A stretch of DNA of 24,328 bases from JBGPHT01 sp041484525 (GCA_041484525.1 JBGPHT010000113.1:1-24328); one strand, 5' to 3'; shown: positions 13,584 through 22,035, numbered from the stretch's first letter. Notes: generated by a model from the sequence alone, not told the origin. Made by a program: numbers and translations.

Positions 13584-14969
13584 GTGAGGGAACGGTTCAG
13601 CAAACGTACTGTGCTGCGGACCGGTTATGGCGCCGTGATCCTGGTGCTGGTCCTCTCGGCGATCGAGGCCTACCGTATTCAGATCGGCGTTTCCAAACAG
13701 CACCTGGAAATCTATCGCCATTTCGTGGAGCAGGACAACGCTCTGACCACGCTCCGCCGCAACCTCTGGCTGGCGGGCAACGATGTGCGCGATTTCTTCA
13801 TTCAGACCACGCCCGAGCAAGCGGCCATGCTGCGATCCCAGATTGAAGCGCTGAAGGCCGACGACGAACAGGTGCTGAATTTCCTGGCCCGCAGCCGCAC
13901 CGGAACCGACATCGTCCCCAAGCTCCGCAAGAGCCTGGGCGAGTTCTGGGCAGTGGTCGAGCCTCTGCCGGAAACCATGCTGCTTGAAACCAATGCGCGC
14001 CAGTTCGAATTCCTGCAGCGCGAGATTGCACCGCGGCGCGGGCAGTTGTACAACACTCTGATCGATCTCAGTGCAGCCGATCAGCAGCGGCTGCAGGAGG
14101 GAGAGAGAGAGTTTGCCGAGGCGCGCACCAGCGCCATCGAGCGTCTTCTCCTGATGCTGGCGCTCAGCGTCCTGCTTAGTTTCGTGGTCGCGCGCCAGAG
14201 CATACGCTACGCGGAAAACCTGGAGCAGCAGGCCGAGCGGCACTATGCCGAAGTGGAGCAGGCCAAGGGCGAGTTGCAGCAGCTCTCGGCGCGGCTGCTC
14301 GAGATCGAAGAGGAAGGGCGGCGGCGCCTCTCGCGCGAGCTGCACGACGAGATCGGGCAGACACTGGCGCTGCTCCAGATCGAGATCACCCATGCCCAGG
14401 GCGCGGCCGGCGTTCAGGCGGACGTTCTGCGGCAGCGCCTGCAGCGCGCACGCGAGCTGGCCGCCCGCACCGTGCAAACGGTCCGCAATATTTCACTGTT
14501 GCTGAGGCCCGCCCTGCTGGACGACCTCGGCCTGGTGCCCGCGCTGCAATTCCAGCTTGAGGACTTCATGCGCCGCAGCGGCATCGCCGGCGAATTCGCC
14601 GAAGAGAACGTCGCCGATGAACTCCCCGACACGGTCAAGACGTGCGTCTACCGCATCGTGCAGGAGGCGCTGCACAACTGTGAAAAACATTCCGGAGCAA
14701 GTAGGGTGCGGGTGTCGGTGTGCCAGCTTCCGGGGTATCTCGCGGCCGAAGTGGATGACAACGGCCGGGGATTCGAACTCAACGAACAGGGAATGCCTTC
14801 GAAGAATACCGGCCTGGGACTGCTGGGGATCCGCGAACGGACCGCGATCGCCGGGGGAACGTTGGTCGTCGATTCCGCGCCCCGCCGAGGCACCAGGATC
14901 GCCGTACGGATCCCACTTCCGCCGGTCCCGGCGACGGATCGAAAAGCTCCGCATGAGGTTACTGCATAA
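13584..14969 (+). CDS. NarL-type sensor histidine kinase (HisKA_3)
   Basis: A 461-residue membrane kinase. Helix 1 is at about residues 14-32 (GAVILVLVLSAIEAYRI), then an extracytoplasmic, helical domain to ~185, and helix 2 at ~192-208 (LLLMLALSVLLSFVVA). A coiled-coil linker leads to the HisKA_3 dimerisation domain, LSRELHDEIGQTLALLQIEI, with phospho-acceptor His254. The ATPase has the N-box QEALHNCEKHSGAS, G1 DDNGRGF and G2 NTGLGLLGIRERTAIAGG. No HAMP or PAS domain is seen. The sensory domain has no cysteines or haem motif, so it does not sense electrons by a covalent haem. The GTG start is chosen because it directly precedes the first helix; the Shine-Dalgarno is weak. Its TAA overlaps the response regulator ATG by 1 bp. 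Confidence 0.9.
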   Translation: MRERFSKRTVLRTGYGAVILVLVLSAIEAYRIQIGVSKQHLEIYRHFVEQDNALTTLRRNLWLAGNDVRDFFIQTTPEQAAMLRSQIEALKADDEQVLNFLARSRTGTDIVPKLRKSLGEFWAVVEPLPETMLLETNARQFEFLQREIAPRRGQLYNTLIDLSAADQQRLQEGEREFAEARTSAIERLLLMLALSVLLSFVVARQSIRYAENLEQQAERHYAEVEQAKGELQQLSARLLEIEEEGRRRLSRELHDEIGQTLALLQIEITHAQGAAGVQADVLRQRLQRARELAARTVQTVRNISLLLRPALLDDLGLVPALQFQLEDFMRRSGIAGEFAEENVADELPDTVKTCVYRIVQEALHNCEKHSGASRVRVSVCQLPGYLAAEVDDNGRGFELNEQGMPSKNTGLGLLGIRERTAIAGGTLVVDSAPRRGTRIAVRIPLPPVPATDRKAPHEVTA

Positions 14970-15616
14970 TGCCCCTTCGAATTCTATTGGCGGACGATCA
15001 TACCCTGATGCGCCAGGGTCTCCGACATATTCTCGAAAGCCACGCGGATTTCGATATCGTGGCGGAGTCCAGCTCCGGGATCGAAGCCGTGGAAGCCGCC
15101 CGCCAGCACAAACCTGATGTCGCGATTGTCGACGTCGCTATGAAAGAGCTGAACGGTATCGAGGCCACGTCCCAGATCCTCAAGCACTCGCCGCAGACCG
15201 CCGTCCTCATCCTGAGCATGTATAGCGATGAGCGCTATATCATGCGCGCGGTGAAGGCCGGGGCACGCGGGTACGTGCTCAAGAACTCCGCCGGAGACGA
15301 GTTGATCCAGGCGATCTACACGGTGCAGAAGGGCATGGCGTTCTTCAGTCCGGCGGTGGCCGAGCTATTCCAGAACGGGTTCGCGCGCCTGAAAGATGCG
15401 CGCGACATCAACGATCGCTTCGAACTGCTGACGGACCGCGAGCGGCAGATCTACCAGCTTCTGGCGGAGGGCAACAGCAACAAGGAGATCGCCAACCGGC
15501 TCAACCTCAGCCTGCACACGGTCGAGACGCATCGCTGGCGCGTCATGGAAAAGCTGGACCTTCACAGCACCGCGGATCTCGTGCTGAGCGCGGTGCGCCG
15601 CGGTATGGTCACTTAG
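14969..15616 (+). CDS. NarL/FixJ-family response regulator
   Basis: A 215-residue DNA-binding regulator paired with the preceding kinase. The receiver domain (1-120) has the acidic pocket ILLADDH (D9, D10), phospho-acceptor D55 in VAIVDVAMKELNG, the Ser of VLILSMY and the invariant Lys in GYVLKNS. After a ~30-residue linker the LuxR-type helix-turn-helix (about 150-210) reads LTDRERQIYQLLAEGNSNKE and LNLSLHTVETHRWRVMEKL. All key residues are present, so it should be active. Its targets are unknown. It ends 15 bp before the convergent end of the cytochrome operon; a role in regulating that operon is possible but not shown by the sequence. Confidence 0.93.
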   Translation: MPLRILLADDHTLMRQGLRHILESHADFDIVAESSSGIEAVEAARQHKPDVAIVDVAMKELNGIEATSQILKHSPQTAVLILSMYSDERYIMRAVKAGARGYVLKNSAGDELIQAIYTVQKGMAFFSPAVAELFQNGFARLKDARDINDRFELLTDRERQIYQLLAEGNSNKEIANRLNLSLHTVETHRWRVMEKLDLHSTADLVLSAVRRGMVT

Positions 15617-15631
15617 GGACGAACGGCCCGT

Positions 15632-16750
15632 CTACAGTGAATTTAGATACGCGATGAGGTCCGACATCTGCCTGGCCGTGAAGCGCGGCCACGCCAGCTT
15701 CTTCTGCTCCATCAGGTCGAGCATGCGGGGCCCGTGCTCCCACAGCGCCGAGACCATCGTGATGTCCGAATACCCATTTTTGCCCTTGGCCAGTTGGGGC
15801 GCGCCGCTCGATGGGTCGTTGTGGCAGACGGCGCAGTTCTTTTCGGCGAACACCTTCTGCCCAGCCGCGACATTTCCCTGACCGAGAAAATACTGCCGTG
15901 CCCAGATGTAGTCGAGGATCTGCCGCATCTCTTCCTGCGTGAGTTTAGGCGGCGGGTTCTGCATGCCGGGCTGGTGGTTCCACATATCCACCGCGATTTC
16001 CGTCAGCGTCTGGTTGCGCAGGCGGTTTTCGAGGGCCAGTTTGCCGGTGTGGCAGCCCGCACATCCCTTACTCGTAAAAAGCTGCTCGCCGGTACCCGCG
16101 CCTTCAAAACTAAAATTCTGCGCCAGATTGCGGGTCTCCGGCAGATGCTGCAGATAGACGAGCATGTCGGTCAGCTCCTGCGCGGACAGTTTGGGCATGG
16201 CCAGTTTCTTCCTGGCGAACGCCTCGCGCATCTGCGCCCCGTGGTTCCACATCTGCTGTGCCAGCGCCACCGGATCCGCCAGCGATTCCCACTTCGCCAC
16301 TGGAGGGCCGCCGCCTGCGGGAGAGCTCCGGATGCCGTGACACTCGGCGCAGTGCCTGGCCGCAAACGCCGCCTTGCCGCGCCCGGCATCGCCCGGCTTC
16401 TCGAAGTAGCGCGCTGAGACGAAGTACGCAAACAGGTCGGACGCTGATGCCGGCGTCAGAGTGGGCTTCTGGATGCCGGTTCTCTTCATCGCCGCCCACA
16501 TCTGCGGCGCGTGGTTCCACATGAGGCTCGCCATCACCGTCGGGGTATAGTCGCGGCCGATGCGCCTGGCCAAGTCGGGCGCGAGTGTGCCACCGCGCCC
16601 CTTGAGGCTGTGGCACTGGATACACTGCTCGCTTTGAAATAGTTGCTCGCCCCGGCGCGCGTCGCCCGGGATGATATCCGCCGCCCGCGCGGTCCAGGCC
16701 ATGAATGCGCCCGCCGCTATTACGCGAACCATCGCCATCGCTGGTCTCAT
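15632..16750 (-). CDS. Tetraheme cytochrome c of four tandem monoheme domains
   Basis: A 372-residue periplasmic protein with a signal peptide (cleavage likely after AWTARA, ~23). It has four CxxCH sites: CIQCH (43), CAECH (134), CAGCH (230) and CAVCH (306), one per ~90-residue repeat. In each repeat the haem site is followed by a W-(N/E)-H-x3-M signature (WNHAPQM, WNHGAQM, WNHQPGM, WEHGPRM), whose Met or His could be the distal ligand, and by a C-terminal helix like LTDMLVYLQHL. It is thus four mono-heme class I-like domains, not a compact multihaem. It is the last gene of the operon, its ATG overlapping the MtrB-like stop (ATGA). A role as periplasmic electron shuttle to the MtrA-type cytochrome is inferred. 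Confidence 0.9.
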   Translation of the reverse strand: MRPAMAMVRVIAAGAFMAWTARAADIIPGDARRGEQLFQSEQCIQCHSLKGRGGTLAPDLARRIGRDYTPTVMASLMWNHAPQMWAAMKRTGIQKPTLTPASASDLFAYFVSARYFEKPGDAGRGKAAFAARHCAECHGIRSSPAGGGPPVAKWESLADPVALAQQMWNHGAQMREAFARKKLAMPKLSAQELTDMLVYLQHLPETRNLAQNFSFEGAGTGEQLFTSKGCAGCHTGKLALENRLRNQTLTEIAVDMWNHQPGMQNPPPKLTQEEMRQILDYIWARQYFLGQGNVAAGQKVFAEKNCAVCHNDPSSGAPQLAKGKNGYSDITMVSALWEHGPRMLDLMEQKKLAWPRFTARQMSDLIAYLNSL

Positions 16751-18714
16751 TTGCTCACCCTGAGCCCCGTCTGAATCACCTGCGCGCGGAACCCCTCATA
16801 CAAGTAGAAGGCTTCGCCGAAGCCGTAATACCGCCACTCGGTGTTCCAGTTCACGCGCTTCGATACCGGGACCGACATCCGGAATAACGGCTGGTAATAG
16901 CGTGTGGGGCGGCTGCCCGACGAGATAAACAGCGATCCGCCAACCGTCAGCTTCGGCGCCAGCCCGGCGTAACCCGGAAGCATCACGTCGACCGCCGAGG
17001 TCGCGGTGTGCGCAAAATCCCGATATGCCGAAACCGACGGTGTGAAGAATGGCGGCAGCAGGTAGTTGATATTCGACCGAACCGTGGACCGGTCGTACTC
17101 GCCCATCGCCGTGATGCGCTTGCCGCTCGCCGGCGTCCAGTAGAGCGCCAGGGAACCATCGAGCCCCAGGAAGTCAAGATTGATTCCCGGAGTTGGGTTC
17201 TGATTGCTGAGCAGCGCGAAATTGGCCTGCAACGAAAGCGACGTGATGGGCTGATAGCGCGCCCGGGCCCTTACCTTGTAATAGGTGTTCAGGCTGGTGC
17301 GGAAATAAATGCGATCGCTCGACGCCCCCTCGAAGTCCAGATTCGTCGACAGCTTCTGCGACTTACGGAACGTCAGCCCCGCGATCCCGGCGTTCCGGCC
17401 CAACTGCCCCGAGACATAGTCGCCGAGCTGGCTTAGTTGGCCGGCGGGAACCGTGGCATCGCCCCAGACGCGCCGATAGCCGCCGCGCAGCGTGATCTTC
17501 GAGGTGATGTCGTACAACACGTCCACTTGGTTCTGGTTGTAGTTGACGATCTGGCGGGCGGGCAGCGAGGCCGCGGTCGTGGCCGGCGGCGCTGGCGCGG
17601 CGGGCACAATGGTCGTGGCGAAGGTCCCCAGCGCGGCGTCGTGAAAGCGGTCCGTGATCCACGACTCGATGATCCGCAGCCGCCGGAACGGCCGCATCTC
17701 GAAGCCGGCATTGGCCGTGACATGCGGCTGCTTCGCCGCCCCGATTCCCAAGTCCGTCTGCCCGCTGTAGAAGAGCAGTTGGCTGATTGCCACGAAATTC
17801 CCGGTAGCCGCGCTGGTGTAGGTGGCGTTGGTCTGCGGCTGGCTGTACAGGAACTGGCCGGAAACGTTCAACCAGGAGAGCGGTGACGCCGTAATCATGG
17901 CGCGCGTGTAATTGGCGTCGCCGTTGATACGGTACGCCGCGGTCAGTTTGCTCAGCGTCAGCGGCTGCCCCAGGAACGGAGTAGACCGGTTGCCGGTGTT
18001 GAAGACGTTCTCATACAGCGCCTGGTCGTCGTCGAAGCTGGTGCGCCCTTGCTCCACGGTCAGGTGCCAGCGATTGTATTCGAAGCGTACTCCGCCTCTG
18101 AAATTATTCGTGTTGTCGTCGAGCGTGTCCGGAACGGCGAACTCGTTACCGTCCTGGACGAACGTCGCGATCCCCCGTCCCTGCCCGTGATCCCGGCTAT
18201 ATGCCAGGTAGGGAATGATGTGTTTTCCGGGGAAGATGTCCAGGCTGAAATCCGTAAACCGCCGCTGCGTGTCGAACGAATTCTCGTCGAAGCCCGCCGG
18301 CGCGAACGGGTTCGCGAATGACGGCAGCGCGTTGAAATACGCGATGTTGCGGTAATTGAAATTGAAATCGTAGACGCCGCGCTTGAGAATGCCCAGGTGC
18401 GCCGTGTTGTAGGGATCGCCACCCCAGTTATACATCCGCCCATCGATCCGGTCGAACAGTTTCTGCTTCGGATCGGCAATCGTGAAATTCAGTCCCAATA
18501 GCTTGGGCCCTTCCCCCAGGTTCACGATGCTGCGATACGACTGGAAGTTGCCGCCGACACCCGGCACCCAGCGATACCCGAATTCGACATCGCCCGTCAG
18601 CCAGTCGTCGGCCGTGGGCGCGGGCGCTGGCGCGGGCTCTGCTGCTTTGGCCGGTGCCGCCGGTTGCTGCGCGAACGCCCCGAGAATCCAGATTGGAACC
18701 AGCAGCCATCTCAT
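16747..18714 (-). CDS. mtrB: MtrB/PioB-family outer-membrane beta-barrel
   Basis: A 655-residue barrel with signal peptide MRWLLVPIWILGAFA and an Ala/Pro-rich start. The mature protein begins WLTGDVEFGYRWVPGVGGNF and continues with repeated amphipathic strands such as GVYDFNFNYRNIAYFNALPS, FSLDIFPGKHIIPYLAYSRD and LRGGYRRVWGD, as in MtrB/PioB proteins that sheathe an MtrA-type cytochrome through the outer membrane. No cysteine is seen, so the N-terminal CxxC reported for Shewanella MtrB is absent, and the last residue is Lys rather than the usual Phe. The position right after the DmsE-type gene, with an ATGA overlap at 18711-18714, supports the assignment; an upstream ATG in frame (to 18879) lies in the cytochrome gene and is not used. 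Confidence 0.88.
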   Translation of the reverse strand: MRWLLVPIWILGAFAQQPAAPAKAAEPAPAPAPTADDWLTGDVEFGYRWVPGVGGNFQSYRSIVNLGEGPKLLGLNFTIADPKQKLFDRIDGRMYNWGGDPYNTAHLGILKRGVYDFNFNYRNIAYFNALPSFANPFAPAGFDENSFDTQRRFTDFSLDIFPGKHIIPYLAYSRDHGQGRGIATFVQDGNEFAVPDTLDDNTNNFRGGVRFEYNRWHLTVEQGRTSFDDDQALYENVFNTGNRSTPFLGQPLTLSKLTAAYRINGDANYTRAMITASPLSWLNVSGQFLYSQPQTNATYTSAATGNFVAISQLLFYSGQTDLGIGAAKQPHVTANAGFEMRPFRRLRIIESWITDRFHDAALGTFATTIVPAAPAPPATTAASLPARQIVNYNQNQVDVLYDITSKITLRGGYRRVWGDATVPAGQLSQLGDYVSGQLGRNAGIAGLTFRKSQKLSTNLDFEGASSDRIYFRTSLNTYYKVRARARYQPITSLSLQANFALLSNQNPTPGINLDFLGLDGSLALYWTPASGKRITAMGEYDRSTVRSNINYLLPPFFTPSVSAYRDFAHTATSAVDVMLPGYAGLAPKLTVGGSLFISSGSRPTRYYQPLFRMSVPVSKRVNWNTEWRYYGFGEAFYLYEGFRAQVIQTGLRVSK

Positions 18715-19676
18715 TTGAGGAAGTCCCGGTTCACATAGGAGCCGTGCACCTTCTGATGGCAGATGGTGCAGTTTTGGAAGCGCGGACTGCGCAGGTCGTG
18801 GAAGGCCGGCGGCACCGTCCCCAACGTTCCGTTGGCCGGGGCCGTCGGCGCCGGCAGGTTGGCGTGGCACTCCAGGCAAACGAACTGCACCTGCGCGCGC
18901 GTCAACATCCGCGGGTTCGCCGAACCGTGCGGCTGGTGGCAGGTCATGCAGCCTTCCAATTGCACCGGCGCGTGCTGGTACGTAAATGGTCCGGCCTTAT
19001 CGCCGTGGCACTTGAAGCAGCCCGGATCATTGCCGCGGAATGACTGCAGCCCCTTCGCCAAAACGCCGCCGTGCGGATTATGACAGTCCGTGCACGACAT
19101 GGCGCCCTCTGGCAGCCGGTGCTTGTACGGCCGCTGAAAACTGGCCCACACGTTCGTATGGCAACTGGCGCAGAGCGCGTTGATGTCCGCTGGTTTGCGC
19201 GCCACCAGCCCGTACGGCCCGTTCTTGTGGATGGAGTGGCACGCCACGCAGCTCACCTGGTTCCTGGCATGACTGCTGTTAATGCGTCCCGCATGCGTGG
19301 CCTGGTTCTGATGGCAGGTGAGGCAGATGCGGTCTGCGTCCGCGGGCTTGAGCTTGGCGGGTTGCTTGATGTCGGTGGGCGAGAGCGAGTCCACGTGCTT
19401 GCTGCCGGGTCCGTGGCAGGATTCGCACGCCTTGGTTTCCCAGCCGCGCTTCTTGTCCTTCTCCACTACTGCGTGCGGATTCTTTTGAAACGCCTTGAAG
19501 GTATCTTCGTGGCACCCCTGGCAGGTCTCCGAGCCGACGTAATCCGCCGGCTTGTTGGCGTCTGGAGTTGGCGTGGGAGCGCCCGGCTTATCCTGAGCGC
19601 CCCCCGCGCCAGACGTGAGAAGCAGGGCTGCCGCCAACGCCACCGCCGGGGGCAGCAGCCGAAATGATCCAGTCAT
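18711..19676 (-). CDS. mtrA: DmsE/MtrA-family decaheme cytochrome c
   Basis: A 321-residue protein with signal peptide (hydrophobic core LPPAVALAAALLLTSGAGG, cleavage near GGA-QD) and exactly ten CxxCH motifs, at about 52, 84, 118, 143, 169, 195, 220, 243, 267 and 303. Spacing and stretches such as ADYVGSETCQGCHEDTF, SSHARNQVSCVACHSIHK and CTDCHNPHGG match MtrA, PioA and DmsE proteins, periplasmic/transmembrane decahaems that line up as a wire inside the MtrB barrel. The order in the operon is cell-surface cytochrome, this, barrel, tetraheme. It starts 12 bp after the MtrC-like stop. Many histidines outside the CxxCH motifs provide bis-His ligation. Good confidence in the family; the physiological donor is not in the window. 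Confidence 0.95.
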   Translation of the reverse strand: MTGSFRLLPPAVALAAALLLTSGAGGAQDKPGAPTPTPDANKPADYVGSETCQGCHEDTFKAFQKNPHAVVEKDKKRGWETKACESCHGPGSKHVDSLSPTDIKQPAKLKPADADRICLTCHQNQATHAGRINSSHARNQVSCVACHSIHKNGPYGLVARKPADINALCASCHTNVWASFQRPYKHRLPEGAMSCTDCHNPHGGVLAKGLQSFRGNDPGCFKCHGDKAGPFTYQHAPVQLEGCMTCHQPHGSANPRMLTRAQVQFVCLECHANLPAPTAPANGTLGTVPPAFHDLRSPRFQNCTICHQKVHGSYVNRDFLK

Positions 19677-19688
19677 CTCCTTCTCACA

Positions 19689-21845
19689 TTACTTCCCCGC
19701 GTGTTCCTTCAGGACGTCGAAGGCCGCCCCCTGGCTGTGGCACACATCGCAGCTCTCGCCGAACTTGGTGTCGGTCTGCGAGAGTGCGTGCGCCAGTGCC
19801 GAGGTGTTGAGGTGGCACGCCGTGCAAGCCGAAGTGGTTGCGTTGGCCGGGCTCAATTTGCCCTGCTGGTCGACCACCGCGTTCTTCCCGATCGGGAAGA
19901 ACGCCTCCGAATTGTTCACGTGGCACATGAAGCACTTGGCAGTGTCGCCGACCGCGCCGGTGGGGCTCATCGCAGGGTAGCGGACTTCCGAGAAATCGTT
20001 ATGACTGCCGCCATTTCCAACAATGATGTAGCTGGCTCCGAACTCGGCCAGTTGCTCGCCCGTGTGGATCTTGTGGATCATCATGGCGAAGTTGATACCC
20101 TGCGGAGGCAGCTTCCTGTCGGCCAGGTTGGTCGCGATCCCCCGCACCGGGCTGTCATCCCCACTCGGGTTGTGGCACAGTACGCACTGCTCGATCTGGT
20201 TGCGGTTCTCGCCGTGCAGCGAAAGCGTGGTGTGGCACTGGTTGCACTTATCGATGCTCACCACCTGCCGCCGCGCTTGCACCTTGGAGCCGTCCACCGA
20301 GAAGTTGAATACTACGTTCTTGGCGCCGTAGTTTACCGCGGTCGACTGCTGCGTGCCTGGAAGAATCGTGAACGTGCGCCGGCCTTCAAGCCCCACCGAG
20401 TACGTACCGGTGGCGTTCGCCGGAATGGCATGCGTGAACGTGTAGGTGCAGGTGCCGTCGCCCGCGCACTTGGCGGCCGGAGCCGGATTCTCGGAAACAT
20501 ATCCGAGGGTGGTCACGTCGGCGCCGAAGTTCGTATACCCGTAGTCGTTCGTCGGGCCCGCCAGCACGATCCCTATCCGGTTGGGGGTGGTCGTCAGGGC
20601 GCTCATCGGGACGCCATTGCCGTTCGCGTCCTTCACCGTGAATGTGACCGTCGGCTTTTCGCCGGCTCCGCCGGCTACTTTCGAAATCGAGAACGACAGA
20701 CCTGGATTCGCCGTCGACTCCTGCGGGAAAACGTGCGCGCCGCGGATGGACGCATCCTTCTCCAGCTCGCCCTGCGGTATGTGGCAGTTGGAACATTCCC
20801 GATCCGAAACCTGCGGCAGGCTCACGTGATTCTCACCGGTCGTGAAGTTCACGTTGTCATGGCAGGCACCGCAAGCTGCGCGGTTCGGGTTCGTCAGCCA
20901 CGCATTGGACTGCGTCGCGCCCGTCTTCGCCTGCGCCTCGTGGCAGGATTCGCAGCGCAGCACGTTCGACGGAAAGCTCACCGTCGAGTAATCCGTCACG
21001 CCGCTGAAGCCGATAATCTGGTACGGCTTCCCCGCCTGCACGCTCGGCAGGCTGCTGCCCATGTGAATCTTGTGGACGAACACCTTCATGTCCACCGTGT
21101 TGCCGGTATCCGGGTCCGTCGTCTGTGGAGTGTGGCACATGATGCAGAGTTCTAACCCCTGCCGCGAGCCGCCGTGGAACGCGAGTTGATCGTGGCATTT
21201 GTTGCAGGAGGCCGTCCGGACTACGTCGCGGCCGGTCGCCAGCGCGCCAGTAGAGGGCGTGAACGTGTAGGTATCGGAGTCGAAGTTCGTGCCCAGGTCG
21301 AATTCCGTCAGGTTGCGCGATCCGTAAAGGCCGATGCGATGCACCGCCGTCTTGTCCCACGCGCCGCCGCCCTGTGCCGCAGCCTTCGCCTTGAACGTGT
21401 AAAGGTACTCGCCGTCCCCGACCAGCTTCGACGTCCCGCCCGAATCCGCGCCGGCCTGGATAGCCGAGGCCTTCGTGATCGGGCTCGTTTGGGTGCGTGT
21501 TGTGTAGGCGAAAAATTGCGTTTGGCCTGGCGGAATGTACGCCGCCACGAAGCTCACCGAGATGGCGCCCGGTGTCGTGACCCCCGCCTGGTCCAACGGA
21601 AGACCCTTGGGATCCGTCACCTTGTAGTCGACGCTAATGGTTCCGTCCGTGTCGATCTTGGCCGATACGATCTTGATCGTCAGGCCTGGACGTACGAAAC
21701 TCACGGTGTTCGCATCGGCGTAAAACGCTTTATCGTGCACCGTGAATTCGGTCTTCTTTGTAGCGCTCGTCAGGATCAGCGACCCGAGAAGAGCCAAAAC
21801 CGCCAGGTACCGCCCTGCACCCAAAACCGAGGAAGGAATCCGCAT
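19689..21845 (-). CDS. mtrC: OmcA/MtrC-family decaheme cytochrome c (putative surface terminal reductase)
   Basis: A 718-residue cytochrome, first gene of the operon. After an N-terminal hydrophobic signal (about 10-28) come a beta domain (30-205), a pentaheme cluster (CxxCH at 214, 234, 298, 325, 351), a second beta domain (375-520) and a second pentaheme cluster (534, 554, 638, 674, 699). This is the four-domain plan of MtrC/OmcA. The second beta domain has CAGDGTC (C460/C466), a vicinal-type disulfide site comparable to the CX8C of MtrC. No lipobox cysteine follows the signal sequence, unlike Shewanella MtrC and OmcA, so the anchoring differs. GGAGAAAG lies about 9 nt before ATG 21845. It probably passes electrons from the MtrA-MtrB-type conduit to solid or soluble acceptors outside the cell. 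Confidence 0.93.
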   Translation of the reverse strand: MRIPSSVLGAGRYLAVLALLGSLILTSATKKTEFTVHDKAFYADANTVSFVRPGLTIKIVSAKIDTDGTISVDYKVTDPKGLPLDQAGVTTPGAISVSFVAAYIPPGQTQFFAYTTRTQTSPITKASAIQAGADSGGTSKLVGDGEYLYTFKAKAAAQGGGAWDKTAVHRIGLYGSRNLTEFDLGTNFDSDTYTFTPSTGALATGRDVVRTASCNKCHDQLAFHGGSRQGLELCIMCHTPQTTDPDTGNTVDMKVFVHKIHMGSSLPSVQAGKPYQIIGFSGVTDYSTVSFPSNVLRCESCHEAQAKTGATQSNAWLTNPNRAACGACHDNVNFTTGENHVSLPQVSDRECSNCHIPQGELEKDASIRGAHVFPQESTANPGLSFSISKVAGGAGEKPTVTFTVKDANGNGVPMSALTTTPNRIGIVLAGPTNDYGYTNFGADVTTLGYVSENPAPAAKCAGDGTCTYTFTHAIPANATGTYSVGLEGRRTFTILPGTQQSTAVNYGAKNVVFNFSVDGSKVQARRQVVSIDKCNQCHTTLSLHGENRNQIEQCVLCHNPSGDDSPVRGIATNLADRKLPPQGINFAMMIHKIHTGEQLAEFGASYIIVGNGGSHNDFSEVRYPAMSPTGAVGDTAKCFMCHVNNSEAFFPIGKNAVVDQQGKLSPANATTSACTACHLNTSALAHALSQTDTKFGESCDVCHSQGAAFDVLKEHAGK

Positions 21846-21927
21846 GAATGCTTTCTCCAAAAGTGATAGACTCACTGCACTCGCCCATCCAAACTTCCAT
21901 CGCGGCAATCAGACCCTGAAACCTTTC

Positions 21928-21955
21928 ATTATGTTTCTGTTGGAGACTCCGTCAG
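21928..21955 (-). promoter_or_regulatory. Candidate promoter of the cytochrome operon
   Basis: On the minus strand CTGACG (21955-21950) is followed after 16 bp by CATAAT (21933-21928), five of six matches at -10 and four of six at -35. A start of transcription near 21921 leaves a ~75-nt leader. A small 6-bp hairpin (21997-22014) lies upstream, but it has no T-run. Confidence 0.4.
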
Positions 21956-22035
21956 GCAGCCAGGGGTTCTTACCGCCGTCGTAGATGGGGGAGGAGACGC
22001 AGATTCTGCTGCGTGAAATCCCGCTGCTGCATCGT

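Noticed and set aside
18715..18879. Upstream extension of the MtrB-type protein
   Set aside because: It lies inside the cytochrome gene; ATG 18714 directly precedes a good signal peptide.
19701..21155. 484-codon plus-strand frame opposite the MtrC-type gene
   Set aside because: It is an antisense shadow of a gene with ten haem sites; composition (many Arg, Val, His) has no coherent domain.
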